Source: Pseudomonadota bacterium
Lineage (GTDB): Bacteria; Pseudomonadota; Gammaproteobacteria; Xanthomonadales; Xanthomonadaceae
Length of the DNA: 64,000 nt
Direction of reading: 5' to 3'
Assembly (NCBI GenBank): GCA_021821195.1
Contig: JAKACT010000001.1
Location: 434,001 to 498,000 of the forward strand
The notes below the pieces were generated by a model. The model saw nothing but the letters and a program-made list of their open reading frames with translations. It was not told the origin of the DNA and made no database searches. The number at the start of each line of letters is the position of its first letter. The stretch's first letter is position 1. Made by a program: the position numbers and the translations under genes. Below, in pieces: positions 57,844 to 64,000 of the stretch.

Positions 57844-58644
57844 TTATCCAGAAACAGTGCCTTCAGCCGGCTCGACGAAAGCCAAGGACTTCGCAGCCTT
57901 AGCTTTCGCAACCTTGGCCGCGGATCTCGCGAGCTTCTTCCTCGCCTCTTCCGCCTTATCGCCTTCCAACACCTCACGCTTCAACACTTCACCAACCAGC
58001 ACATCGCGAATCTGCTGATTGTCGATCCGGACATCTGGGGACATGCGCCGCAGTTCCTTGCGCACCACATCAAGCACCGGATCGGTCTGCAGCATTGCGC
58101 TGATGAAGAAACGGGAAAGAGCCTGCTTCTGATTGTGGTACTCGCCCAGCATGGAGCGCTGCCAGCCCTCTTTGCACAGCAGATACAGCAACTCCAGATC
58201 GGCATCGCTCCGGGTATTGACCGCGCAGAAATCGAGCTCCAGCACCAGTTCGAAATCTATCGGCTTGGCGAAGATCAACCTGTAGATGCGCCATGTGATG
58301 CCGTTCGTCAGCAACACCCAATCCACGCCCTGGTTGGCCGCGTAGTCGATGGCTTGCTTGACGTGCGAATCCTTCAGATCCAGCCCAATGGCCTTCACTT
58401 CGATCAACGTTTGCAGCTGTCCGTCGATCTTGATCGCCAGATCGCAGAACGTGCCACGAATGGAGTGCTCGGAGGTGACGTCGGTGTATTTGTCGTAGCC
58501 GAAGACATCGGCCAGCATGTCTTTGATGATCGTAACAGTGTCAGCCTCGCCAACATCCCGGGAGCGCGCGCCACTCAGAATAGGCTGATAACGCTTTACA
58601 CCCGCCACGATGCGCTCGGAAACCCGCTTCGGTACGCCCGCCAT
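57844..58644 (-). CDS. Orphan type I restriction HsdR N-terminal-like nuclease domain protein
   Basis: A 266-residue protein with a PD-(D/E)xK nuclease core: TFCDLAIKIDG (Asp68) and LIEVKAIG (Glu82, Lys84), as in the HSDR_N/type I restriction R-subunit N-terminal domain. The rest lacks helicase motifs, so it is not a full HsdR. Similar stand-alone proteins are common; the role may be in DNA processing or defence, unproven. The C-terminus is Lys/Ala-rich and helical. No methylase or specificity gene is in the window. Confidence 0.82.
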   Translation of the reverse strand: MAGVPKRVSERIVAGVKRYQPILSGARSRDVGEADTVTIIKDMLADVFGYDKYTDVTSEHSIRGTFCDLAIKIDGQLQTLIEVKAIGLDLKDSHVKQAIDYAANQGVDWVLLTNGITWRIYRLIFAKPIDFELVLELDFCAVNTRSDADLELLYLLCKEGWQRSMLGEYHNQKQALSRFFISAMLQTDPVLDVVRKELRRMSPDVRIDNQQIRDVLVGEVLKREVLEGDKAEEARKKLARSAAKVAKAKAAKSLAFVEPAEGTVSG

Positions 58645-58698
58645 TACACACCCCCTGTTTTCCCCGAGATGCCTACCATACGCCGCTTATCGAAGTCT

Positions 58699-58752
58699 TT
58701 AAAACTTCCCCGGCGTATTCAGCGAATCCTTCGAAATTAGCGGCCCCACATC
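58699..58752 (-). pseudogene. Remnant of an NTF2/SnoaL-like gene (last 17 codons)
   Basis: Reading the minus strand, codons DVGPLISKDSLNTPGKF then TAA match the C-terminus of the NTF2-like protein at 54514 (DVGQVVPKDSPNALGMF) at 9 of 17 positions, including the terminal stop. It begins right at the tfoX-like stop and has no start of its own. The rest of the gene is gone, so this is a deletion scar. Confidence 0.7.
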
Positions 58753-59093
58753 TATCCGCGCCGACGCGGCTTGCCCGCCTTCTTCACCTTAGGCACCGGC
58801 ATCAGCACCGCCGTCTCCAGCAGCAATTCCCGCAGGCGCTCGCCGTCGTCCAGCAGCTCGTCGGCCACCGGGTAGTCCTTGGCGCCGGGGTACGGCGGGC
58901 GTTGCGGCAGGTCCGGGGCCAGGCGGGTTGCGGCGGCAGAGGGTTTGACGAACAGGCTGTTGTCGCAGGCGAAGGCCACCACCTTTTCGTCCACGTACAG
59001 GGCGAATTCCCCGAACATGCGGCGGTGGGTCAGGCGGGCGCCGAGGCCGGCCTGTTCTTCGAGATAGGCGATGAAATCGGTGTCGGTGGCCAT
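58752..59093 (-). CDS. TfoX/Sxy N-terminal domain protein
   Basis: A 113-residue protein with the TfoX N-terminal domain: RLTHRRMFGEFALYVDEKVVAFACDNSLFVKP with the RxMFGE core and a buried Phe/Cys pair. The full TfoX/Sxy regulator of competence has an extra C-terminal domain; that is absent here, so it is a single-domain relative of unsure role. Start ATG at 59093. The C-terminal KVKKAGKPRRRG tail is basic. It ends against a decayed NTF2-like gene. Confidence 0.85.
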   Translation of the reverse strand: MATDTDFIAYLEEQAGLGARLTHRRMFGEFALYVDEKVVAFACDNSLFVKPSAAATRLAPDLPQRPPYPGAKDYPVADELLDDGERLRELLLETAVLMPVPKVKKAGKPRRRG

Positions 59094-59179
59094 GGCGCGG
59101 GGCGTGCGGCCGGGCTGGCCGGCGGGGCCCCACGATAGCGCCGGACGGCGGGGTGCCGTCCGGGTTGCGCGCGGCGGGA

Positions 59180-60694
59180 TCAGCCGCAGCCGTCCAGTTT
59201 CAGGGCCTGGCCGGGCTTGATGGCGTACTTGGGTTTCTTCAGGCGGTTGGCCTTGGCGAGGTCGCCGATGTCGCAGCGCAGCTTGCGGGCGATGCCGCCA
59301 AGGGTGTCGCCGCGCTGCACCTTGTAGGTCTTCGGCTTGGCCGGGGCGCGCACCGGGGCGACCGGCGCGGCCGGCTGCACGGCGGCGGCCACGCCGGCGG
59401 GCATGGGGTCGCCCACCCGCACCAGCGCGGAGCGCACGTCGCTGGCCATCAGCTGCTGGGCCAGTTCCAGACGCTTGCCGCGGGTGCAGTTGAAGCGGTA
59501 GAGCCAGGCGATGCGGGTGGTGGCGTTCAGCGCGGTGCCGGCCGGCAGGATTTCGCCGGGCTGCCAGCGCGGGTTTAAGTTGCGCAGCGCGCGCAGGTAG
59601 CCATCGCGTGAGCCCCAGTTGCCCAGGCAGATGGTGAGCTGGTACAGCGAGGCCGACTGCGACAGGGTGACGGTGGCCGGGCGGGCGCTGACCCGCGGCC
59701 AGCGGATGCCGTAGTCCTTCGGGTGCAGGTACAGCCACGCCGCGGCGATCACCATCGGCACGTAGTCCTTGGTTTCGGCCGGGAACTGGTTGTACACGTC
59801 CACGTCCCAGAAGCTGCGCCCGCCGGTCTCGCGGAACACGCGCAGGGCGCGGCCCTCGCCGCCGTTGTAGCCGGCCAGCGACAGCTCGATGCTGTTGTTG
59901 AGCTGGGCCATGCGTTCCTGCAGGTACTGCGCGGCGGCATCGGCGGAGGCGCGCGGGTCGTAGCGGGTATCGAAGCCGCTGCCGTCGTTGCCCAGGCCGA
60001 AGCGGCGGCCGGTGGCCGGCATGAACTGCAGCGGCCCCACCGCGCCGGCGCGCGAGCCGGCGTGCACCTTGCCATTGGACTCCTTCGCCATGATCCCGAA
60101 CAGCAGCGCTTCCGGCAGGCCGTGCTGCTTGAACGCCGGCGACATCAGGTGCTGCATGTAGCGGTAGTTCTCGTAGCTGTCCATCAGCGACGGCCGCATG
60201 TCGGTGAGCCAGCGGCGGATGCCGGCCTGCACCGCCGGGTTGAACTGCACCATCTTCACGAAGCGCTGGCCTTCCTCGCTGAGCAGCGAGGCGGCGTTGG
60301 CGGAATCGGGCACGTCCACGTCGTCCAGGTCGGACTCGTCGATGGGGTCGGCATTGCCGTCCTCGGCGGCGAGATCGTCGAACTGCGGGGTGGCCTGCAG
60401 CAGCCGCTCGTAGGTGGCCAGCATGGTTTCCACCGAGCAGCCGCGCTGCTTCGCGCAGGCATCCACCACGCCCTTCATTTCCGCCAGCGCGGCCTTGGTG
60501 GCGTTGGCCGCCGCCTCCTCGTCCACCGCCAGCATAGCGTCGCGATAGCGCTTCTCGGCGGCGTCCATGCGCTGCTGCAACACCGCCACCGCGGCCTGGT
60601 CGCGTTTGGACTCCGCCTGCGCGGCGGGCGCGCACAGCCCTGCCAGCAGCGTGAAGGAAAGCGTGGCGACCAGGGGCAACGGGCGAAGGGACAT
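59180..60694 (-). CDS. Lytic transglycosylase with LysM domain (MltD-like)
   Basis: A 504-residue periplasmic protein with signal peptide (to about 28). The SLT domain has the catalytic Glu205 in LLFGIMAKESNG, and VGPLQFMPATGRRFGL. Near the C-terminus is one LysM (YKVQRGDTLGGIARKLRCD, LKKPKYAIKPGQALKL). It cleaves peptidoglycan to 1,6-anhydromuropeptides. The N-terminal about 140 residues contain a helical region not usual for MltD. MltD has two LysM; here only one. Confidence 0.9.
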   Translation of the reverse strand: MSLRPLPLVATLSFTLLAGLCAPAAQAESKRDQAAVAVLQQRMDAAEKRYRDAMLAVDEEAAANATKAALAEMKGVVDACAKQRGCSVETMLATYERLLQATPQFDDLAAEDGNADPIDESDLDDVDVPDSANAASLLSEEGQRFVKMVQFNPAVQAGIRRWLTDMRPSLMDSYENYRYMQHLMSPAFKQHGLPEALLFGIMAKESNGKVHAGSRAGAVGPLQFMPATGRRFGLGNDGSGFDTRYDPRASADAAAQYLQERMAQLNNSIELSLAGYNGGEGRALRVFRETGGRSFWDVDVYNQFPAETKDYVPMVIAAAWLYLHPKDYGIRWPRVSARPATVTLSQSASLYQLTICLGNWGSRDGYLRALRNLNPRWQPGEILPAGTALNATTRIAWLYRFNCTRGKRLELAQQLMASDVRSALVRVGDPMPAGVAAAVQPAAPVAPVRAPAKPKTYKVQRGDTLGGIARKLRCDIGDLAKANRLKKPKYAIKPGQALKLDGCG

Positions 60695-60819
60695 CAGGCG
60701 TGGACTTGCGAAGGGGGCTGGCAGGGTAGCCGCGCCGGCTGCGCGGCGGCAACCCGCGCCATCCATGAATGCGCACGCGTTCGCATAGAATCCGGCGACC
60801 CTCCAGGATGAAGAGCGCC

Positions 60820-62325
60820 ATGGATCCCATTTTCGTCGGCAAGGCCACCACCACCGAGACCAGCGGCAACGTGGTGCTGCTGCCGAAGTACGGCAACCGC
60901 CACGGGCTGGTGGCCGGCGCTACCGGCACCGGCAAGACGGTGACGCTGATGACGCTGGCCGAAGGCTTCAGCCGGATCGGCGTGCCGGTGTTCCTGGCCG
61001 ACGTGAAGGGCGACGTGGCCGGGCTGGCGGTGCCGGGCACCACCAGCGAGAAACTGCAGGCGCGCATCGACCAGATGGGCATCACCGACTACCGCAACGA
61101 AGCGGCGCCGGTGGTGTTCTGGGACCTGTGGGGCAAGGCCGGGCATCCGGTGCGCACCACCGTCAGCGAGATGGGCCCCACCCTGCTGGCGCGCATCCTG
61201 GAACTGAACGATACGCAGGCCGGCGTGCTGGACATCGTGTTCAAGCTGGCCGACGACCGCGGCCTGCTGCTACTCGACCTGGAAGACCTGCGCGCCCTGC
61301 TGGGTCTGATCGCCGACGAGCGCAAGGACATCAGCACCTCCTACGGGCTGGTCAGCGCGCCCTCGATCGGCGCCATCCAGCGCGCGCTGCTGCGGCTGGA
61401 ACAGGAAGGCGCGGAGCTGTTCTTCGGCGAGCCGGCGCTGGAGCTGGCCGACCTGATGCGCACCACCCCCGACGGCCGCGGCGTGGTCAACATCCTGGCC
61501 GCCGACCAGTTGATCCTGAAGCCGCGGCTGTATTCCAGCTTCCTGCTGTGGCTGCTCTCCGAGCTGTTCGAGAACCTGCCGGAAGTGGGCGACCTGGACA
61601 AGCCGAAGCTCGTCTTCGTGTTCGACGAGGCGCATCTGCTGTTCGACGACGCGCCGCCGGCGCTGCAGCAGCGCATCGAACAGGTGGTGCGGCTGATCCG
61701 CTCCAAGGGCGTGGGCGTGTATTTCTGCTCCCAGTTCCCCGACGACGTGCCAGCCAACGTGCTGGGCCAGCTGGGCAACCGCGTGCAGCACGCGCTGCGC
61801 GCTTACACCCCGCGCGACCAGAAGGCGGTCAAGACCGCCGCCGAAACCTTCGTCAGCAACCCGAACCTGGACGTGGCGCAGGCCATCGGCCAGCTGGGCA
61901 CGGGCGAGGCGCTGGTGTCGATGCTGCTGGACAAGGGCGTGCCGATGCCGGTGGAGAAGACCCTGATCGCGCCGCCGCGCTGCCGGATGGGCGCCATCAC
62001 CGATGCCGAGCGCATGCAGGTGCGCGCCGGCAGCCCGGTGGGCATGAAGTACGACACCCGCATCGACCGCGATTCCGCCGCCGAACTGCTGGCCCGGAAG
62101 ACCGAGGCCAAGGCGGCGCAGGCGCAGGCCCCCGCCGCGAAGACGGCGGAGGCGGACGACGGCAACGGCTTCGGCCAGACGGTGAAGGACGCGCTGTTCG
62201 GCACCAAGCGCCGCCAGGGCATGATCGAGACCATGGCCAAGCAGACCGCGCGCACGGTGGGCAGCCAAGTGGGCCGGCAGATCCTGCGCGGCCTGCTGGG
62301 CGGCATCTTCGGCGGCAAGCGCTGA
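60820..62325 (+). CDS. DUF853 (HerA-type) P-loop ATPase
   Basis: A 501-residue ATPase of the DUF853/HerA-FtsK superfamily. Walker A is [10 protein letters not shown] near residue 33, Walker B is [12 protein letters not shown] near 266; [15 protein letters not shown] and later [16 protein letters not shown] hold sensor and Arg-finger residues. The C-terminus is Lys/Ala-rich. Bacterial DUF853 proteins are uncharacterised; a DNA-translocating role is inferred from the fold. ATG 60820 was chosen; ATG 60808 is possible. greB is 7 bp downstream. Confidence 0.88.
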   Translation: MDPIFVGKATTTETSGNVVLLPKYGNRHGLVAGATGTGKTVTLMTLAEGFSRIGVPVFLADVKGDVAGLAVPGTTSEKLQARIDQMGITDYRNEAAPVVFWDLWGKAGHPVRTTVSEMGPTLLARILELNDTQAGVLDIVFKLADDRGLLLLDLEDLRALLGLIADERKDISTSYGLVSAPSIGAIQRALLRLEQEGAELFFGEPALELADLMRTTPDGRGVVNILAADQLILKPRLYSSFLLWLLSELFENLPEVGDLDKPKLVFVFDEAHLLFDDAPPALQQRIEQVVRLIRSKGVGVYFCSQFPDDVPANVLGQLGNRVQHALRAYTPRDQKAVKTAAETFVSNPNLDVAQAIGQLGTGEALVSMLLDKGVPMPVEKTLIAPPRCRMGAITDAERMQVRAGSPVGMKYDTRIDRDSAAELLARKTEAKAAQAQAPAAKTAEADDGNGFGQTVKDALFGTKRRQGMIETMAKQTARTVGSQVGRQILRGLLGGIFGGKR

Positions 62326-62332
62326 GCCGCGC

Positions 62333-62839
62333 ATGGGCCGCTGGCGTCCCCCCGCCGAGAAGAGCACGGCGCTGATCACCCGCGAAGGCCACGACCGGCT
62401 GAAGGCGGAGGTGGATGAGTTGTGGCGGGTGAAGCGCCCGGAAGTGGTTAGGGCGCTGGCAGCAGCAGCAGCCGAGGGCGACCGCTCCGAGAACGCGGAA
62501 TACACCTACCGCAAGAAGCAGTTGGGCGAGATCGACCGCCGCGTGCGCTACCTCAGCAAGCGGCTGGAGGTGCTGAAGGTGGTGGACGCCGCGCCGTCCG
62601 ACCGCGAGGCGGTGTTCTTCGGCGCCGAGGTGGAGCTGGAAAACATCGCCAGCGGCGAGCTGGTGCGCTACCGCATCGTTGGCCCGGATGAGACCGACGC
62701 GAAGCTGGGCTGGGTCAGCATCGACGCACCGCTGGCGCGGGCGATGCTGAAGAAGCGCGTGGACGACGAATTCGAAGCACCGCTGCCGGGCGGCACGGTG
62801 CGCTACGCCATCATCGAAGTGACCTACCCCTCCGCGTAG
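62333..62839 (+). CDS. greB: Transcription elongation factor GreB
   Basis: A 168-residue factor that enters the RNA polymerase secondary channel and stimulates cleavage of backtracked RNA. The N-terminal coiled coil carries the acidic tip in [23 protein letters not shown]. The C-terminal domain has [16 protein letters not shown] and [14 protein letters not shown]. Length is close to E. coli GreB (158). It lies 7 bp after the DUF853 gene, so the two are co-transcribed. Confidence 0.96.
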   Translation: MGRWRPPAEKSTALITREGHDRLKAEVDELWRVKRPEVVRALAAAAAEGDRSENAEYTYRKKQLGEIDRRVRYLSKRLEVLKVVDAAPSDREAVFFGAEVELENIASGELVRYRIVGPDETDAKLGWVSIDAPLARAMLKKRVDDEFEAPLPGGTVRYAIIEVTYPSA

Positions 62840-62866
62840 GCCACGGCGGCAGCGAACTCGCGCGCT

Positions 62867-63214
62867 TCAGCGGCGCTTGGCGCCGCCAGCACCCGACAGC
62901 AGCACCAGCCCGCCCACCAGCCCCATGTTCTTCATGAACTGCTGCAGCTTGGTCCACTGCGCGGCGCCGGAAAACTCCCAGAACGGATGCGACACCACCG
63001 CGTCGGTCAGCAGCAGGGCCGCGGCCAGCAGCGCCACCGCGCGCAGCTGCCAACCAGCAGCCAGCAGCACGCCAATCAATACTTCGACGGTGCTCAACAG
63101 CAGGGCATCATTGCCGATGGGCACGCCGCGCAATGCCTGCCATAGGCGGAAACCGCCGGCGACGAGGAAGGCAGCGGCCAACAGCCACTGGGCAAAACGG
63201 ACTTCAAGCTTCAT
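62867..63214 (-). CDS. DoxX-like membrane protein
   Basis: A 115-residue membrane protein with four helices, similar to the DoxX/DoxD-like family (LLAAAFLVAGGFRLWQALRG near the start, MKNMGLVGGLVLLSGAG at the end). Family members are tied to redox and thiol handling in some bacteria; no function can be assigned here. Start ATG at 63214. It is convergent to greB. Confidence 0.8.
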   Translation of the reverse strand: MKLEVRFAQWLLAAAFLVAGGFRLWQALRGVPIGNDALLLSTVEVLIGVLLAAGWQLRAVALLAAALLLTDAVVSHPFWEFSGAAQWTKLQQFMKNMGLVGGLVLLSGAGGAKRR

Positions 63215-63302
63215 GCGGAACCTGGCCTTGCGGGAAGCCGGAAGAGTGGCACGCCAACCTGAACGACGGAAGGGGCCAAGCGGCGCGATGGGGCTTTTCG
63301 CG

Positions 63303-63496
63303 TACAATGCCTGTTGTTCTGCGCACGGCTGATCTCCTTTCCCCAGCGAAAGGTGCGTTTTTCCTGATCGAGCCGGCCGCCCCTAGCGGCTTTCTTCCCG
63401 TACGCCTTTCGTCGCGCAGACACGGCCCGGATCACCGGCGTCGTGCCATCTGCCTGCGGCGCGGTTCAACAGGAACGCCCGGGCCGTCCCGTATTC
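63303..63496 (+). promoter_or_regulatory. Promoter and structured leader of rhlE
   Basis: A good -10 box TACAAT (63303-63308) without a clear -35 suggests a leader of about 210 nt. In it a short hairpin GCCGC-CCCTA-GCGGC (63376-63390) followed by TTTCTT is attenuator-like, and a 9-bp long-range stem ACGGCCCGG (63422-63430) pairs with CCGGGCCGT (63479-63487). Long leaders are typical of cold-inducible RNA helicase genes. A strong AAGGAG ribosome site lies at 63511-63516. Confidence 0.5.
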
Positions 63497-63523
63497 CGTG
63501 CGGGGCACCAAAGGAGTTCCCCC

Positions 63524-64000
63524 ATGTCGTTCGAATCCCTGGGCCTTGCGCCCGCGTTGCTGCGCGCGCTTGCCGACAACAACTACACCACCCCCACCCC
63601 CATCCAGCAGCAGGCGATCCCGCTGGTGCTGGCCGGCCATGACGTGCTGGGCGGCGCCCAGACCGGCACCGGCAAGACCGCCGCGTTCGGCCTGCCGCTG
63701 CTGCAGAAGCTGGCCGAAATGCCCAAGCCCGAGGGCCTGCACCGCCCGCGCGTGCTGGTGCTCACCCCCACCCGCGAACTGGCCGTGCAGGTCAGCGAGA
63801 GCCTGCGCAGCTACGCCAAGCACCTGCGCATCAACGTCACCGCGCTGTTCGGCGGCGTCGGCATGCAGCCGCAGGTGGAAGCGTTCCGCCGCGGCGTGGA
63901 CGTGCTGGTGGCCTGCCCGGGCCGCCTGATCGACCACCTCGAGCGCGGCACCTGCAAGCTCGGCAACGTGCAGATGCTGGTGCTGGACGAAGCCGACCGC
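63524..64000 (+). CDS. rhlE: DEAD-box RNA helicase RhlE-like, N-terminal part
   Basis: The gene starts with ATG at 63524, seven bases after AAGGAG, and runs off the right edge (159 codons seen). The visible helicase domain 1 has the Q motif YTTPTPIQQQAIP, Walker A AQTGTGKTAAFGLP, motif Ia PTRELAVQV, GG in FGGVGMQPQ, motif Ib PGRLIDHLE and DEAD (LVLDEADR). RhlE-type proteins unwind RNA and help in mRNA decay and ribosome assembly. The C-terminal domain, needed for a subfamily call, is outside the window. Confidence 0.9.
   Translation, partial: MSFESLGLAPALLRALADNNYTTPTPIQQQAIPLVLAGHDVLGGAQTGTGKTAAFGLPLLQKLAEMPKPEGLHRPRVLVLTPTRELAVQVSESLRSYAKHLRINVTALFGGVGMQPQVEAFRRGVDVLVACPGRLIDHLERGTCKLGNVQMLVLDEADR

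Noticed and set aside
58752..61085. Long minus-strand open frame of 777 codons
   Set aside because: Only its last 113 codons (tfoX-like) are real; the rest is an out-of-frame shadow of the lytic transglycosylase and of the opposite ATPase gene.

Overview
This window is about 64 kb of chromosomal DNA with very high GC. Gene content and order point to a gamma-proteobacterium of the family Xanthomonadaceae/Lysobacteraceae (Lysobacter, Luteimonas, Thermomonas or Pseudoxanthomonas type); the genus cannot be fixed from the sequence alone. The markers are the block prmB-aroC-asd-fimV-truA-trpF-trpB-DUF3144-trpA-accD-glmM-tpiA-secG, the block queA-tgt-yajC-secD-secF, and many small conserved genes of that family. 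It is mostly dense housekeeping DNA. I see no prophage, insertion sequence, CRISPR array, rRNA operon or integron.

Layout. 1-10 kb: start of an S9 peptidase, an OPT transporter, an M13 metallopeptidase, a rhomboid protease, an alkyltransferase-like DNA repair protein, a YbjN-like protein, a DUF47-Pit phosphate transport operon with a candidate Pho box, and a CNNM/CorC-type protein. 10-24 kb: a GGDEF-EAL protein overlapping a PhnD-like periplasmic protein, trmJ, suhB, the queA-tgt-yajC-secDF cluster (with a 109-bp palindromic element between queA and tgt), an Lrp regulator divergent from a class III aminotransferase, and upp. 24-33 kb: MBL hydrolase, ggt-ferredoxin, a lipoprotein, coaD, rsmD, ftsY, an AsmA-like gene joined to mutY-yggX, and tRNA-Phe. 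33-37.3 kb: a small-molecule kinase, then a TPP riboswitch controlling a TonB-dependent receptor and a PnuT-type transporter, together a predicted thiamine uptake system. 37.3-52 kb: a nearly continuous minus-strand run from prmB down to secG and tRNA-Leu, covering aromatic amino acid, lysine/methionine/threonine, fatty acid, cell wall and glycolysis enzymes. 52-55.7 kb: sco1-psd, NTF2-like proteins and a dienelactone hydrolase.

55.7-58.8 kb looks accessory. It is visibly richer in A/T and holds a cold-shock-domain/membrane fusion protein, a second MAPEG protein, an unknown secreted protein, an orphan HsdR-N-type nuclease domain and the decayed 3' end of an NTF2-like gene. 58.8-64 kb returns to core genes: tfoX-like, a LysM lytic transglycosylase, a DUF853 ATPase, greB, DoxX, and rhlE with a long structured leader, cut off by the window end.

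The points most worth a second look are the TPP-riboswitch uptake operon and its expression platform, the queA-tgt palindromic element, the Pho box in front of DUF47-Pit, the PhnD-like/GGDEF-EAL pair, the cold-shock/membrane fusion, the NTF2 remnant beside tfoX, and the rhlE leader. I found no clearly new multi-gene defence or biosynthetic system.
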